NCBI RefSeq assembly: GCF_023150065.1
Contig: NZ_JAKLLN010000018.1
Coordinates: forward strand, 45,665 to 109,664
From: Zoogloea sp.
GTDB lineage: Bacteria; Pseudomonadota; Gammaproteobacteria; Burkholderiales; Rhodocyclaceae
Direction of reading: 5' to 3'
Length of the DNA: 64,000 nucleotides
Within the stretch, counting starts at the first letter, position 1, and each line of letters begins with the position of its first letter. This document shows, piece by piece, positions 10,731-20,151 of this stretch. Made by a program: the position numbers and the translations under genes. The notes beneath the pieces were generated by a model. It did not search any database and was not told the origin of the DNA. It worked only from the letters and a program-made list of their open reading frames with translations.

Positions 10731-10964
10731 ATGAACATCATGCTCAACAATCCGGTGCTTTACGTGGTGGATTACCCGAATGTCGACGCGGTGGAGGTGA
10801 TCGACAAGCGGCGAGGGGTCGGGACGCTGTTTCGTGACGAGGCGGCCCGCCGCTTTCGCCAGGAGTTGCGCGAGATCAGCGCCTCGGCGACCGAGATGGA
10901 TGACTTCGAGAACTGGATTGCCGACTACGACACCTTGATGACCCAGCCGGCCGTCTATCACTGA
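10731..10964 (+). CDS. DUF3567-like small protein
   Basis: 77 residues starting MNIMLNNPVLYVVDYP after the Shine-Dalgarno CAGGAGAACGGCC. The hydrophobic start, central DKRRGVGTLFRDEAARRFRQEL and acidic C-terminus fit the short betaproteobacterial DUF3567 family, function unknown. The family's restriction to Betaproteobacteria supports the taxonomic call. It is probably monocistronic, with greB starting about 100 bp downstream. Confidence 0.75.
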   Translation: MNIMLNNPVLYVVDYPNVDAVEVIDKRRGVGTLFRDEAARRFRQELREISASATEMDDFENWIADYDTLMTQPAVYH

Positions 10965-11068
10965 GACTTCGACCCACCCAGCGGGCCACCTGCCGCGGCA
11001 ACTTGCCAGCCCGGCGGGTGGCCCCTAACATTCGTCTCCCCCAAACAGCATCTCCGGAGTTCGCAAGG

Positions 11069-11620
11069 GTGAATAAGGCCTTCGTGAAGGAAAACGACCA
11101 GGACGACGAAGAGTCTCTGCCAGGGGTGCCGAGCCTGCCGCCCGGTACCCGCAACTACATGACCCGCCGGGGCTATGAGGTGTTGCGCCTGGAGCTCGAC
11201 AACCTGGTCCGGGACGAGCGCCCGCAGCTGGTGGAAACCGTGCGCTGGGCCGCCTCCAACGGCGACCGCTCGGAGAACGGCGATTACATCTACGGCAAGA
11301 AGCGCCTGCGCGAGATCGACCGGCGCATCCGCTTCCTGATCAAGCGCCTGGAGAGTGCGACGGTGGTGACGCCCTCCGAGCAGGAGAACACCGAGCAGGT
11401 GTTCTTCGGCGCGACGGTGACCGTCTGTGATATCGACGGGACGGAGGAGCAGACCTACCAGATCGTCGGCGTGGATGAGGCGAATGCCTCGGAGGGGCGC
11501 ATCAGCTGGATCGCGCCCCTGTCGCGGGCGCTGCTCAAGGCGCGGGAGGGCGATGTGATCCGTTTTGCCAGCCCGGCCGGCCTGCGCGAGATCGAGGTGG
11601 TCGAGATCCGCTACGTGTGA
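11069..11620 (+). CDS. greB: transcription elongation factor GreB
   Basis: 183 residues from a GTG start (MNKAFVKEND), the usual GreB N-terminus; an in-frame ATG at 11003 would add an unlikely Arg/Pro-rich tail. The N-terminal coiled coil (about 45-120) carries the tip acidic region RSENGDYIYGKKRLREIDRR, and the C-terminal FKBP-like domain follows. GreB enters the RNA polymerase secondary channel and stimulates cleavage of backtracked RNA. It is convergent with the histidine kinase downstream. Confidence 0.93.
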   Translation: MNKAFVKENDQDDEESLPGVPSLPPGTRNYMTRRGYEVLRLELDNLVRDERPQLVETVRWAASNGDRSENGDYIYGKKRLREIDRRIRFLIKRLESATVVTPSEQENTEQVFFGATVTVCDIDGTEEQTYQIVGVDEANASEGRISWIAPLSRALLKAREGDVIRFASPAGLREIEVVEIRYV

Positions 11621-11632
11621 GGGTCAGGCCCC

Positions 11633-13453
11633 TCAGGTGTTGAGCTTTTCCCGGGGCCGGCGGACCATCGCCGGGCTGCGCGGGAGCGTGAAGTACATGG
11701 TCGTACCGGTGCCCGGTGACGACTCGGCCCACACCGCGCCGCCATGGCGCTCGATCACCCGGCGTACGCTGGCCAGCCCGATCCCCGAGCCTTCAAAGCC
11801 ATCCCGCCGGTGCAGCTGCTGGAAGGGCTGGAAGAGCTTGGCGGCGTGGGCCATGTCAAAGCCGATGCCGTTGTCGGTCACATAAAAGAGTTTTTCGTCG
11901 CCATGGGGGCGTCCGCCCACATGGATCAGGGCCGGCTGGCTGTCGCGGGTGAACTTCCAGGCATTGGCCAGCAGGTTCTGCAGGGCGTTGCGGATCAGTA
12001 CGGGGTCGGCATCGGCGCTCAGGTCGGTATCCACGTGGCTCTGCACGACCCGCCCGGGGCTGGTGGCGGCCAGCTCGTCGAGGAGCTCATGGGCGATGGC
12101 GCTCACGTCGGTGTGTTCGATGCGCAAGGTATGGCGGGACACGCTGGCCAGCTTCTGCAACTCGTCGATCAGCTCACCCATGCGCAGGCTGGCCCGGCGC
12201 AGGCGGATCAGATAGCTCTGCCCGGTTTCGTCGAGACGGTCGCCGTAGTCTTCGGCCAGGGCGTGGGAGAAGCCGTTGATGGCCCGCAGGGGGGCCCGCA
12301 GGTCATGGGAGACTGAATAGCTGAAACTCAGCAGCTCCCGATTGGAGTGCTCGAGCTCCTCGGTGCGTTGCAGCACCCGTTGTTCGAGGGTGGCGTTGAG
12401 CTCGGCCAGGGCGGCGCGCTCCCCATCCCGGCGAACGGTGTCCCGGTGCAGCAGAATGGCCAGGGCGCCGAGCAGGGCCAGCATGACGCCGGCGGCAGCG
12501 AGGATGCGGTCGCGGTGTTCGTAGTAATCGATCAGGGCGCTATCCACCGGCCGACTGGTGGCAACGATCAGCGGAAGGTCGGCCAGGCGGCGGTAGGCGG
12601 TGATGCGCTCGATCGGGTCTGCGGCGGTGGAGGCCGTGACGATCATGCTGCGTTGCTGCAGGTCGGCGCCGATGGCCGGGGAGTCGGCGACGCTGGTGCC
12701 GATCTGCCCGTCGGCCTGGGGGTAGCGGATCAGGGTGATGGCGCGGCTGGCATGCAGGATCAGGATGGTGTCCTGGGGGGAAAGGCCCAGCTCCCGGTAC
12801 ACCCCTTCAAAATAGCCGTGGCTCATGGCAGCGCCCGCGGTGCCCAGATATTTTCCGAGGGGGTCGAAGATTTGCCGGCTGAGGGGCGTCACCCATTGGC
12901 CGGAGGCAGGGCTGCGTGTCGGGCTGCCGATCTCCACGCCGTCACGCAACTGGGGAGGCATCGCGTGTTTGCGGCCGGTTCCATTTTCGGCGGGTGGGGC
13001 GCCCTCTGCTGGCCTGCTCGAATCTGCGGCCAGGCTGCCGTCCTCCCGCTCCACAAACAGAAAGTCAGCTTCGGGCAGGGTGTTGGTGCGCTGGCGCAGC
13101 AGGATCTGCAGCTCCCGCTCGCCAAATGCGTCCAGACTGCCACGCTGGGCAATCTGGCCGGCGATTTCGGATATGGCGGATTCGGTCTCGCCGAAGCTGC
13201 GTGCCACGTGCTCTTCAAGCACGCGGGTAAGGCTCAGGAGTTCGGATTCCGCCCGCTGCAGGGCTTGTTCCCGGTCAAAGCGGATGAGAGACAGGGCCAC
13301 GCCGACGATCAGCGAGGCGAGCAGCGCGAAGGCCAGCCACACGGCAAAGCGGAAGCGGCGCAGGGATGAACTGTTGTGCGGAACCTGGGCGGCCTCGGGG
13401 GCACCCGTTCTGGAGGTGGGAAGAATTGAGGAAGACAGGGGAAGTCGTTCCAT
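11633..13453 (-). CDS. membrane sensor histidine kinase with a periplasmic PDC/Cache-type domain
   Basis: 606 residues. Transmembrane helix about 36-57, a periplasmic region of about 260 residues with PDC/Cache-like features (DFLFVEREDGSL, GKYLGTAGAAM), a second helix about 317-335 and a coiled coil. HisKA follows with His383 in SYSVSHDLRAPLR, then HATPase_c with N box NALQNLLANAWKFT, G1 DNGIGFD and G2 GSGIGLA. It is a phytochrome-type HisKA kinase with no HAMP domain. No response regulator is adjacent, so its partner is elsewhere. The start ATG at 13453 lies 79 bp from the divergent htpG. Confidence 0.92.
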   Translation of the reverse strand: MERLPLSSSILPTSRTGAPEAAQVPHNSSSLRRFRFAVWLAFALLASLIVGVALSLIRFDREQALQRAESELLSLTRVLEEHVARSFGETESAISEIAGQIAQRGSLDAFGERELQILLRQRTNTLPEADFLFVEREDGSLAADSSRPAEGAPPAENGTGRKHAMPPQLRDGVEIGSPTRSPASGQWVTPLSRQIFDPLGKYLGTAGAAMSHGYFEGVYRELGLSPQDTILILHASRAITLIRYPQADGQIGTSVADSPAIGADLQQRSMIVTASTAADPIERITAYRRLADLPLIVATSRPVDSALIDYYEHRDRILAAAGVMLALLGALAILLHRDTVRRDGERAALAELNATLEQRVLQRTEELEHSNRELLSFSYSVSHDLRAPLRAINGFSHALAEDYGDRLDETGQSYLIRLRRASLRMGELIDELQKLASVSRHTLRIEHTDVSAIAHELLDELAATSPGRVVQSHVDTDLSADADPVLIRNALQNLLANAWKFTRDSQPALIHVGGRPHGDEKLFYVTDNGIGFDMAHAAKLFQPFQQLHRRDGFEGSGIGLASVRRVIERHGGAVWAESSPGTGTTMYFTLPRSPAMVRRPREKLNT

Positions 13454-13470
13454 AAGTTGGAAGCGAGGGG

Positions 13471-13498
13471 CTTGAAAGTCGGAAGGGCGGACCCATAT
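13471..13498 (+). promoter_or_regulatory. heat-shock (sigma-32) type promoter of htpG
   Basis: CTTGAAA (13471-13477), 13-bp spacer, ACCCATAT (13491-13498). This matches the RpoH consensus CTTGAAA-N(11-16)-CCCCATNT at all but one position. It sits 34 bp upstream of the htpG start. Confidence 0.82.
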
Positions 13499-13532
13499 GG
13501 GCGGTGTTAACGGTCCCCATGGAGCAAGCTTT

Positions 13533-15455
13533 ATGACTGTCGAGCAAATGTCGTCCGCGCAAACCCTGAACTTCCAGGCCGAGGTGAAGCAACTGCTGCA
13601 CCTGATGATCCATTCGCTGTACTCGAACCGGGAGATCTTCCTCCGCGAGCTCGTGTCGAATGCCTCCGATGCCTGTGACAAGCTGCGTTTCGAAGCCCTC
13701 GAGAACGGCGGGCTGTTCGAAAACGACGCCGAGCTGAAGATTCGCGTGGCCCTCGACAAGACTGCCCGCACCCTCACCATCGCCGACAACGGCATCGGCA
13801 TGAGCCGCGACGAGGTGGTGACCAACCTGGGCACCATCGCCAAGTCGGGTACCAAGGAGTTCTTTGGCAAGCTGACCGGCGACCAGAAGAAGGACGCCCA
13901 CCTGATTGGCCAGTTCGGGGTCGGCTTCTACTCCGCCTTCATCGTTGCCGACAAGGTGACGGTGCGCACCCGCCGGGCCGGCCTGGCCAGCACCGACGCC
14001 GTGCAGTGGGAATGCTCGATGACCGGCGACAGCGCCGGTGAATACACCGTACAGCCCATCGACAAGGCCGGCCGGGGCACCGAGATCACCCTGCATCTGC
14101 GTGAAGACCAGGACGATCTGCTGTCCAGCTGGAAGCTGCGCTCCATCATCCAGAAATACTCTGACCACATCCTTCAGCCCATCGTGATGAAGAAGGAGCA
14201 GTGGGACGAGGAGAAGAAGGAGCAGGTGGTCACCGACGAGGACGAAACCGTCAACAAGGCCAACGCCCTGTGGGCCCGTGCCAAGTCCGAGGTGAGCGAC
14301 GAGGAATACACCGAGTTCTACAAGCACGTCGGCCATGACTACGAGCCGCCCCTGGCCTGGACCCACAGCAAGGTGGAGGGCCGTCACGAATACACCCAGC
14401 TGCTCTACGTGCCGGGCCATGCCCCCTTCGACATGTGGGACCGCCAGGCTCGCCACGGGGTCAAGCTCTACGTGCGCCGCGTGTTCATCATGGACGACGC
14501 CGAGAAGCTGATGCCCATGTACCTGCGCTTCGTGCGCGGGGTGGTGGATTCCAACGACCTGCCGCTCAACGTGTCCCGGGAGATCCTGCAGGAGTCCAAG
14601 GACATCGACACCCTGCGTGCCGGTTGCACCAAGAAGGTCCTGGGCCTGCTCGAAGACCTGGCCGAGAACCAGAAGGACAAGTACGTCACCTTCTGGAAGG
14701 AGTTCGGCCAGGTGCTGAAGGAAGGCGTCGGCGAGGATCACGCCAACAAGGAAAAGATCGCCGGCCTGCTGCGCTTTGCGTCCACCCAGGCGGATACCGC
14801 CGAGGAAGTTGTGTCGCTGGCCGACTATATCGGCCGCATGAAGGAAGGCCAGGACAAGATCTATTACGTCACCGCCGACAGCTTCAACGCCGCAAAGAAC
14901 AGCCCGCACCTGGAAATCTTCCGCAAGAAGGGCATCGAGGTGCTGCTGCTCTCCAACCGCGTGGATGAGTGGGTGGTGGGCAACCTGACCGAGTTCGAAG
15001 GCAAGCAGCTGGCCTCCGTGGCCAAGGGTGGTCTCGATCTGGGCTCCCTCGAAGACGAAGCCGAGAAGGCCGCCGTCGAGAAGGAAACCGGCGAGCTGAA
15101 GGACATGCTCGACAAGATGAAGGCCAGCCTGGAAGGCAAGGTGAAGGAAGTCCGCGTCACCCACCGCCTCACCGATTCGCCGGCCTGCCTGGTGGCCGAC
15201 GAGCACGACATGGGCATGAATCTGGCCCGCCTGATGAAGGCGGCCGGTCAGAACATGCCGATCTCCAAGCCCATCCTCGAGATCAACCCCAGCCACCCGG
15301 TGGTGCTGCGTCTGAAGTATGAGGATGCGCAGTTCGACGACTGGGCGGCGGTGCTCTTCGATCAGGCCCTGCTGGCCGAGGGCGGCACGCTGGATGATCC
15401 GGCGAGCTTCGTGAAGCGCATCAACCAGCTGATGCTGGCCATGAACGGCAAGTGA
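13533..15455 (+). CDS. htpG: molecular chaperone HtpG (Hsp90)
   Basis: 640 residues. The GHKL ATPase N-domain has [28 protein letters not shown] and [11 protein letters not shown]; the middle-domain catalytic-loop motif [11 protein letters not shown] and the dimerisation domain follow. It is an ATP-dependent chaperone of the cytosol. The start is the ATG at 13533 ([18 protein letters not shown]), preceded by GGAGCAAGC; an upstream in-frame ATG at 13497 lies within the promoter -10 region and can be excluded. A strong terminator follows at 15499. Confidence 0.97.
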   Translation: MTVEQMSSAQTLNFQAEVKQLLHLMIHSLYSNREIFLRELVSNASDACDKLRFEALENGGLFENDAELKIRVALDKTARTLTIADNGIGMSRDEVVTNLGTIAKSGTKEFFGKLTGDQKKDAHLIGQFGVGFYSAFIVADKVTVRTRRAGLASTDAVQWECSMTGDSAGEYTVQPIDKAGRGTEITLHLREDQDDLLSSWKLRSIIQKYSDHILQPIVMKKEQWDEEKKEQVVTDEDETVNKANALWARAKSEVSDEEYTEFYKHVGHDYEPPLAWTHSKVEGRHEYTQLLYVPGHAPFDMWDRQARHGVKLYVRRVFIMDDAEKLMPMYLRFVRGVVDSNDLPLNVSREILQESKDIDTLRAGCTKKVLGLLEDLAENQKDKYVTFWKEFGQVLKEGVGEDHANKEKIAGLLRFASTQADTAEEVVSLADYIGRMKEGQDKIYYVTADSFNAAKNSPHLEIFRKKGIEVLLLSNRVDEWVVGNLTEFEGKQLASVAKGGLDLGSLEDEAEKAAVEKETGELKDMLDKMKASLEGKVKEVRVTHRLTDSPACLVADEHDMGMNLARLMKAAGQNMPISKPILEINPSHPVVLRLKYEDAQFDDWAAVLFDQALLAEGGTLDDPASFVKRINQLMLAMNGK

Positions 15456-15498
15456 TGAGCAGACTCCGGCGCCGCAGGGCGCCGGGGGTGTGAACGGG

Positions 15499-15538
15499 GG
15501 CGGGGGCAGGCCGGTCGGGCTGCCCCCGCCTTTCGTTT
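15499..15538 (+). terminator. intrinsic terminator of htpG
   Basis: An 11-bp stem GGCGGGGGCAG/CTGCCCCCGCC (15499-15509 with 15520-15530) and TTTCGTTT. It ends on the stop codon of the convergent gene. Confidence 0.82.
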
Positions 15539-16097
15539 ACCGCTGATAGACGTCGTAGGCGCTGGCCCTGCGCGGCGGCCGGAGAGCCCCGGTGGCAGGG
15601 TCATACATGGAGGGGGTCTTGCGCGGCATCATCGAGCTGGTGGCCGAGCGGTTCACGTATCCGTCGGTTGCCGCATTGAGGGTGTTGGTGCGCCCGTTGT
15701 AGGCCGATCTGGCCTTGCCGGCTCCGGCATTGGCGCGGATCTTGCTGCTGCCCCCGGCGCAGGTATAGATGCTGCCACTGGGGCGGGGGCCGGCAGCAGG
15801 GTCGCCAAACACCTGGATCCGTCCCGAAGGGTCTCTCCGGGTGCTGGCCATGCTGCCACGACCTTGCGCCTGGGACGCACACAGGGATGAGGAAGGGCGG
15901 GGCAGGCCTTCGGGGCGGACGCCCACCTGGCCCGGAGCACGGGCACCGCCGAAGGGCGTCGCCGACCCCGGTGTGGCGCCCAGGCCTGCGCGGGTTTGCG
16001 TGGCCTCGCCGATCGCCCAGGTGGCGCCGGACGAGAGCAGGGCGAGGCTGGTGGCGATGGACAACAGTAATACCGGTGTTCTCAAGAATGACTCCAT
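15537..16097 (-). CDS. exported low-complexity hypothetical protein
   Basis: 186 residues beginning MESFLRTPVLLLSIATSLALL, a Sec signal with likely cleavage near TWA. The rest is Ala/Ser/Gly/Arg/Pro-rich with little predicted order (for example GSATPFGGARAPGQVG) and ends RRASAYDVYQR. It has no recognised domain. Longer open frames upstream lack any signal. Composition and signal peptide support a real secreted protein, but I do not recognise it. It is divergent from the di-iron protein gene and could share the FNR-like site between them. Confidence 0.6.
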   Translation of the reverse strand: MESFLRTPVLLLSIATSLALLSSGATWAIGEATQTRAGLGATPGSATPFGGARAPGQVGVRPEGLPRPSSSLCASQAQGRGSMASTRRDPSGRIQVFGDPAAGPRPSGSIYTCAGGSSKIRANAGAGKARSAYNGRTNTLNAATDGYVNRSATSSMMPRKTPSMYDPATGALRPPRRASAYDVYQR

Positions 16098-16155
16098 CGA
16101 ATGCATGAACCGGGCCCAAGATACCCCAAAGCTCCCGGTGTGACGAGGCAATACG

Positions 16156-16169
16156 TTGACCACGATCAA
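16156..16169 (+). promoter_or_regulatory. FNR/ANR-like operator
   Basis: TTGAC-CACG-ATCAA matches the FNR/ANR consensus TTGAT-N4-ATCAA at 9 of 10 defined positions. It lies in the 151-bp gap between the two divergent genes, 80 bp before the start of the oxygen-binding-type di-iron protein. Confidence 0.55.
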
Positions 16170-16248
16170 GGACTCTCGGTGTGATGTTTTCCACATCTTG
16201 CGAGTCGGATAAAGTAGCGGTCCGATTTCACTCCCTGTAACGATCTCC

Positions 16249-17019
16249 ATGGCTGTCGAACTCTTCAACAATGGCAAGCATGCCTGTCTGGCCTTCTACG
16301 ATCTGGTGGATGAGGAGGCTGACCATGCCGTGCAGTGCAATCAGTTCCTGATTGTCGATGGTGATCACGGGGCGCTGATCGATCCGGGCGGCAACATGAC
16401 CTACAACGGTCTGCTGATGTCCATGCAGCGTTTCTTCCCTTCCCGTGGGCTGGATTTCATCTTTGCCACCCACGCCGATCCGGACATCATCGCTTCCCTC
16501 AACAAGTGGATGGTGTCCACCCACTGCAAGGTGATGATTTCCCGCCTGTGGACGCGCTTCATCCCCCACTTCACGACGGGCAAGGACTACACCTCCCGCA
16601 TCCTCGGGATTCCTGACGAAGGCATGAACATCGCCCTGGGCGATAGCAAGATCAAGGCCCTGCCGGCGCACTTCATGCACTCCGAGGGCAATTTCCAGTT
16701 CTACGACCCGGTGTCGAAGATCCTGTTCTCGGGTGACATGGGCGCATCCCTGGTCGACCACGACCAGGCCGCCAAGCCGGTCACCGACTTCGACGATCAC
16801 GTGATCACCATGGCGGGCTTTCACCGCCGTTACATGATCTCCAACAAGATCTGCCGCTTCTGGGTGAACATGGTCCGTCAGCTGGATGTGGAGATGATCG
16901 TGCCCCAGCACGGCTGCCGTTTCGAGGGCAAGGTGATGGTCAATCGCTTCCTCGACTGGATCGAGAACCTCCAGTGCGGTGTGGACATCATGACCCAGGA
17001 AAACTACCGGGTGCCCTGA
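16249..17019 (+). CDS. MBL-fold di-iron protein of the oxygen-binding (ODP) type
   Basis: 256 residues with a metallo-beta-lactamase fold like the di-iron half of flavodiiron proteins, but with no flavodoxin domain. Likely metal ligands are His75, Asp77 and Asp79 (THADPD), His144 (MHSEGNF), Asp163 (FSGDMGA) and His221 (VPQHGC). HSEGNF is typical of ODP/FprA relatives that bind O2 and act as sensors or reductases. Asp replaces the Glu of the canonical HxExDH and Ile replaces its last His. An FNR-like site upstream suggests oxygen-dependent control. Function beyond the fold is inferred. Confidence 0.85.
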   Translation: MAVELFNNGKHACLAFYDLVDEEADHAVQCNQFLIVDGDHGALIDPGGNMTYNGLLMSMQRFFPSRGLDFIFATHADPDIIASLNKWMVSTHCKVMISRLWTRFIPHFTTGKDYTSRILGIPDEGMNIALGDSKIKALPAHFMHSEGNFQFYDPVSKILFSGDMGASLVDHDQAAKPVTDFDDHVITMAGFHRRYMISNKICRFWVNMVRQLDVEMIVPQHGCRFEGKVMVNRFLDWIENLQCGVDIMTQENYRVP

Positions 17020-17021
17020 TC

Positions 17022-18200
17022 TCAGTGTTTGCGTGAAAGCTGGGTGATGGCCCGGGTCAGGCCGTCGAGGGTCAGGGGGAACATCTTTTCCCCCAGGATC
17101 TGCCGGATGATCCCGATGGACTGCCGGTAATCCCAGGTGCGCTCGGCTTCCGGGTTGAGCCAGGCGGTGGCAGGGTAGGCGTCGGCCAGCCGCCGCAGCC
17201 ACACGGCGCCGGCTTCGGTGTTGCTGTATTCGATGGAGCCGTTGGGCTGCAGGATCTCGTAGGGGCTCATGGTGGCATCCCCGACAAAGATCAGTTTGTA
17301 CTCGGGCCCGTACTTGTGGATGACGTCGAGGGTCGGGGTGCGCTCCGAGTGGCGGCGGAAGCTGTCACGCCAGACGTGGTCATACACGCAGTTGTGGAAG
17401 TAGAAGTACTCCAGGTGCTTGAACTCGGTGCGGCAGGCCGAGAACAGCTCTTCGCACACTTTGACGTGGTCGTCCATGGAGCCGCCCACGTCGAAGAAGA
17501 TCAGCACTTTCACCGCGTTGTGGCGCTCCGGCCGCATCAGTAGGTCCAGGTAGCCGGCATTGCGGGCGGTGGCGGCGATGGTGCCGTCCAGGTCCAGCTC
17601 GTCCGGTGCCCCCAGCCGGGCAAAGCGGCGCAGGCGGCGCAGGGCCACCTTGATGTTGCGGGTGCCCAGCTCGACGTTGTCATCCAGGTTGCGGTATTCC
17701 CGCTGGTCCCACACCTTGACGGCCGTACGGTTGCCCGCCGATTCGCCGCCGACGCGGATGCCTTCGGGGTTGTAGCCGTTGTTGCCGAAGGGCGAAGTGC
17801 CGCCGGTGCCGACCCACTTGCTGCCGCCCTGGTGGCGGCCCTTCTGCTCCTTGAGGCGGTTCCTGAACTCCTCCATCAGCTTGTCCCAGCCGAGCTTTTC
17901 CAGCTTTGCCTTCTCTTCGGGGCTCAGGTGCTTCTGCATCATGGCTTTCAGCCATTCATCGGGCAGGTCCACCTCCAGCCCGGGGATGGCCTCGATACCC
18001 TTGAAGTACTCGCCGAAGGCCTGGTCGAAGCGGTCGAAGTGGGATTCGTCCTTGACCAGGCTGCTGCGGGCGAGGAAGTAGAAGTCCTCCATGCAGTGCC
18101 CCGCCAGGCCGGCCTGGATGGCTTCCAGCAGGGTCAGGAATTCCTTGGTGGATACCGGCAGCTTGCGCGCTTTGAGGTGCAGAAAAAAGTCGATCAGCAT
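17022..18200 (-). CDS. VWA-domain protein (CoxE-like)
   Basis: 392 residues. The N-terminal helical region (MLIDFFLHLKARKLPVSTKEF) and the C-terminal von Willebrand A domain with a modified MIDAS (IFFDVGGSMDDHV, DxGxS) are typical of CoxE-like proteins paired with MoxR ATPases. Such pairs act as chaperones that mature or activate metalloenzymes and other complexes. The MoxR gene lies 65 bp upstream on the same strand. A longer open frame upstream is only an overlap with the MoxR gene. It is convergent with the di-iron gene, 2 bp apart. Confidence 0.88.
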   Translation of the reverse strand: MLIDFFLHLKARKLPVSTKEFLTLLEAIQAGLAGHCMEDFYFLARSSLVKDESHFDRFDQAFGEYFKGIEAIPGLEVDLPDEWLKAMMQKHLSPEEKAKLEKLGWDKLMEEFRNRLKEQKGRHQGGSKWVGTGGTSPFGNNGYNPEGIRVGGESAGNRTAVKVWDQREYRNLDDNVELGTRNIKVALRRLRRFARLGAPDELDLDGTIAATARNAGYLDLLMRPERHNAVKVLIFFDVGGSMDDHVKVCEELFSACRTEFKHLEYFYFHNCVYDHVWRDSFRRHSERTPTLDVIHKYGPEYKLIFVGDATMSPYEILQPNGSIEYSNTEAGAVWLRRLADAYPATAWLNPEAERTWDYRQSIGIIRQILGEKMFPLTLDGLTRAITQLSRKH

Positions 18201-18265
18201 GACCCTGTCCGGGAGGATGGATATAGGGGCGAACTCACTCGCCCGCGGGTGTCGGCACGGGCATC

Positions 18266-19108
18266 TCAGCGGTTGCGCTGGGCCATGAACACCAGGCGCT
18301 CGAAGAGGTGCATGTCCTGCTCGTTCTTCAGCAGCGCGCCGTGCAGGGGCGGGATGCTGGCCTTCTGGTCGGGCGAGCGCAGGGCTTCCACGGGGATCTC
18401 CTCGGCCACCAGCAGCTTGAGCCAGTCGATCAGTTCGGAGGTGGAGGGCTTCTTCTTGAGGCCGGGGATCTCGCGCAGGCCGAAGAACACCTCCAGCGCT
18501 TCCTTGAGCAGGGCCTGCTTGATGCCCGGAAAGTGCACATCGACGATGCGCTGCATGGTGTCCCGGTCGGGAAACTTGATGTAGTGGAAGAAGCAGCGAC
18601 GCAGAAAGGCGTCGGGCAGCTCCTTTTCGTTGTTGGAGGTGATGAAGACGATGGGGCGGTGGCGGGCCTTCACGGTCTCGCGGGTCTCGTACACATGGAA
18701 CTCCATGCGGTCGAGCTCGCGCAGCAGGTCGTTGGGAAACTCGATGTCGGCCTTGTCGATCTCGTCGATCAGCACCACGGTGGGCACGTCGGCGTCGAAG
18801 GCCTGCCACAGGGTGCCCTTGACGATGTAGTTGGAGATGTCCTTGACCTTGTCGTCGCCGAGCTGGGAGTCGCGCAGACGCGACACGGCGTCGTATTCGT
18901 ACAGCCCCTGCTGGGCCTTGGTGGTGGACTTGATGTGCCACTGCAGCAGGGGCATGCCCAGGGCGGCAGCCACCTCCTCGGCCAGCATGGTCTTGCCGGT
19001 GCCGGGCTCGCCCTTGATGAGGAGGGGGCGCTGCAGGCGGATGGCGGCATTGACGGCCAGCATCAGGTCAGGGGTGGTGACGTAGTTGTCGGAGCCTTCG
19101 AAACGCAT
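18266..19108 (-). CDS. MoxR-family AAA+ ATPase
   Basis: 280 residues. Walker A GEPGTGKT, Walker B VVLIDEIDKAD, sensor-1 region VFITSNNEKELPDAFLRRC with arginine finger, and the MoxR lid. MoxR proteins remodel client proteins together with a VWA partner, which here is the next gene. Both genes probably form an operon with the upstream deacetylase-like gene (29 bp away). The client is not evident from the neighbourhood. Confidence 0.93.
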   Translation of the reverse strand: MRFEGSDNYVTTPDLMLAVNAAIRLQRPLLIKGEPGTGKTMLAEEVAAALGMPLLQWHIKSTTKAQQGLYEYDAVSRLRDSQLGDDKVKDISNYIVKGTLWQAFDADVPTVVLIDEIDKADIEFPNDLLRELDRMEFHVYETRETVKARHRPIVFITSNNEKELPDAFLRRCFFHYIKFPDRDTMQRIVDVHFPGIKQALLKEALEVFFGLREIPGLKKKPSTSELIDWLKLLVAEEIPVEALRSPDQKASIPPLHGALLKNEQDMHLFERLVFMAQRNR

Positions 19109-19137
19109 CGGGGAGTCCTCTTGGGGGTGTGCGTCGA

Positions 19138-20058
19138 TTATAGCGACGGAACTTTACGTGCACGGAAGTGGCGCGCGGCGGCGCTCACCGTGTTGGTGTG
19201 GATTTCCACCGTGTCATCGATGTTGCGGGCGTAGCCGCCGGCCATGGCGATGGCGATGGGCAGGCCGCGCTGGCGGACCTTGTCGAAGACCAGCTGGTCC
19301 CGCTCGGCCAGGCCGGCCTTGGTGAGCTTGAGGCGGCCCAGGCGGTCGTCCTCGTAGGGGTCGGCGCCGGCCAGGTAGATCACCAGATCCGGCTTGCCCC
19401 GGGCAAATACCGTACCGAGGGCGGCCTGCAGGGCGGTGAGGTAGGTGTCGTCGCCGGTGCCGTCGGGCAGCTCCACGTCCAGGTCGCTGCTCTCCTTGTC
19501 GAAAGGGTAGTTGCGCGCCCCGTGGATGCTGAAGGTGAAGCACTCCGGCCGGCTGGCCAGGATGGCCGCCGTACCGTTGCCCTGGTGCACGTCGCAGTCG
19601 ATGATGGCGACCCGTTCGACACGGCCTTCGGCGCGCATGGCCAGGGCGGCGATGGCGGCGTCGTTGAACACGCAGAAGCCCTCGCCCCGGTCGCGGAAGG
19701 CGTGGTGGGTGCCGCCGGCGAGGTTGGCGGCGCAACCGCCGTCCAGGGCCGCCCGGCAGGCCGCCAGGGTGGCGCCGGCGGAGCGGCGGGAGCGCTCCAC
19801 CATGGCTTCCGACCAGGGGAAGCCGATGCGCCGGATATCGTTCTTGTCCAGGGTGCCGCGGACAACCCGTTGCACGTAGCCGGCATCGTGGGCACGGAGC
19901 AATTCGGTGTCACTGGCTGCATCGGGCACGTGGAAGTCGTCGGTCTCGAACTGGCCAGACCCGAGGAGGCGTTCCCGCAGACGGGCGTATTTCTCCATCG
20001 GGAAACGATGCCCCTCGGGGAGGGGCAGGACAAAGTGATCAGCGTAGAAAAGTTTCAT
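19138..20058 (-). CDS. histone deacetylase superfamily hydrolase
   Basis: 306 residues. Zn and active-site motifs are IIDCDVHQGNGTAAIL, GGTHHAFRDRGEGFCVFND and LAGADPYEDDRLGRL, as in class IIa/IV-like bacterial HDAC relatives (acetoin-utilisation, acetylpolyamine amidohydrolases). The substrate could be acetyl-Lys proteins or acetylated small molecules. The start is the ATG at 20058 (MKLFYADHFVLPLPEG), since the upstream 12 codons are Arg/His-rich and lack family similarity. It is divergent from the M20 gene. Confidence 0.9.
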   Translation of the reverse strand: MKLFYADHFVLPLPEGHRFPMEKYARLRERLLGSGQFETDDFHVPDAASDTELLRAHDAGYVQRVVRGTLDKNDIRRIGFPWSEAMVERSRRSAGATLAACRAALDGGCAANLAGGTHHAFRDRGEGFCVFNDAAIAALAMRAEGRVERVAIIDCDVHQGNGTAAILASRPECFTFSIHGARNYPFDKESSDLDVELPDGTGDDTYLTALQAALGTVFARGKPDLVIYLAGADPYEDDRLGRLKLTKAGLAERDQLVFDKVRQRGLPIAIAMAGGYARNIDDTVEIHTNTVSAAARHFRARKVPSL

Positions 20059-20151
20059 TCGGTGAGCCTGCTTCTTGCGGTGGAGCGAGCGCATGGCCCG
20101 CTGCTATCATCTTCCCGTCACGGCCGCCGGGGCCGCCTATCGGGACGCATC

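Noticed and set aside
19168..20151. Long N-terminal extension of the M20 hydrolase frame
   Set aside because: The extension is antisense to the deacetylase gene and not family-like; the ATG at 20152 gives the normal N-terminus.
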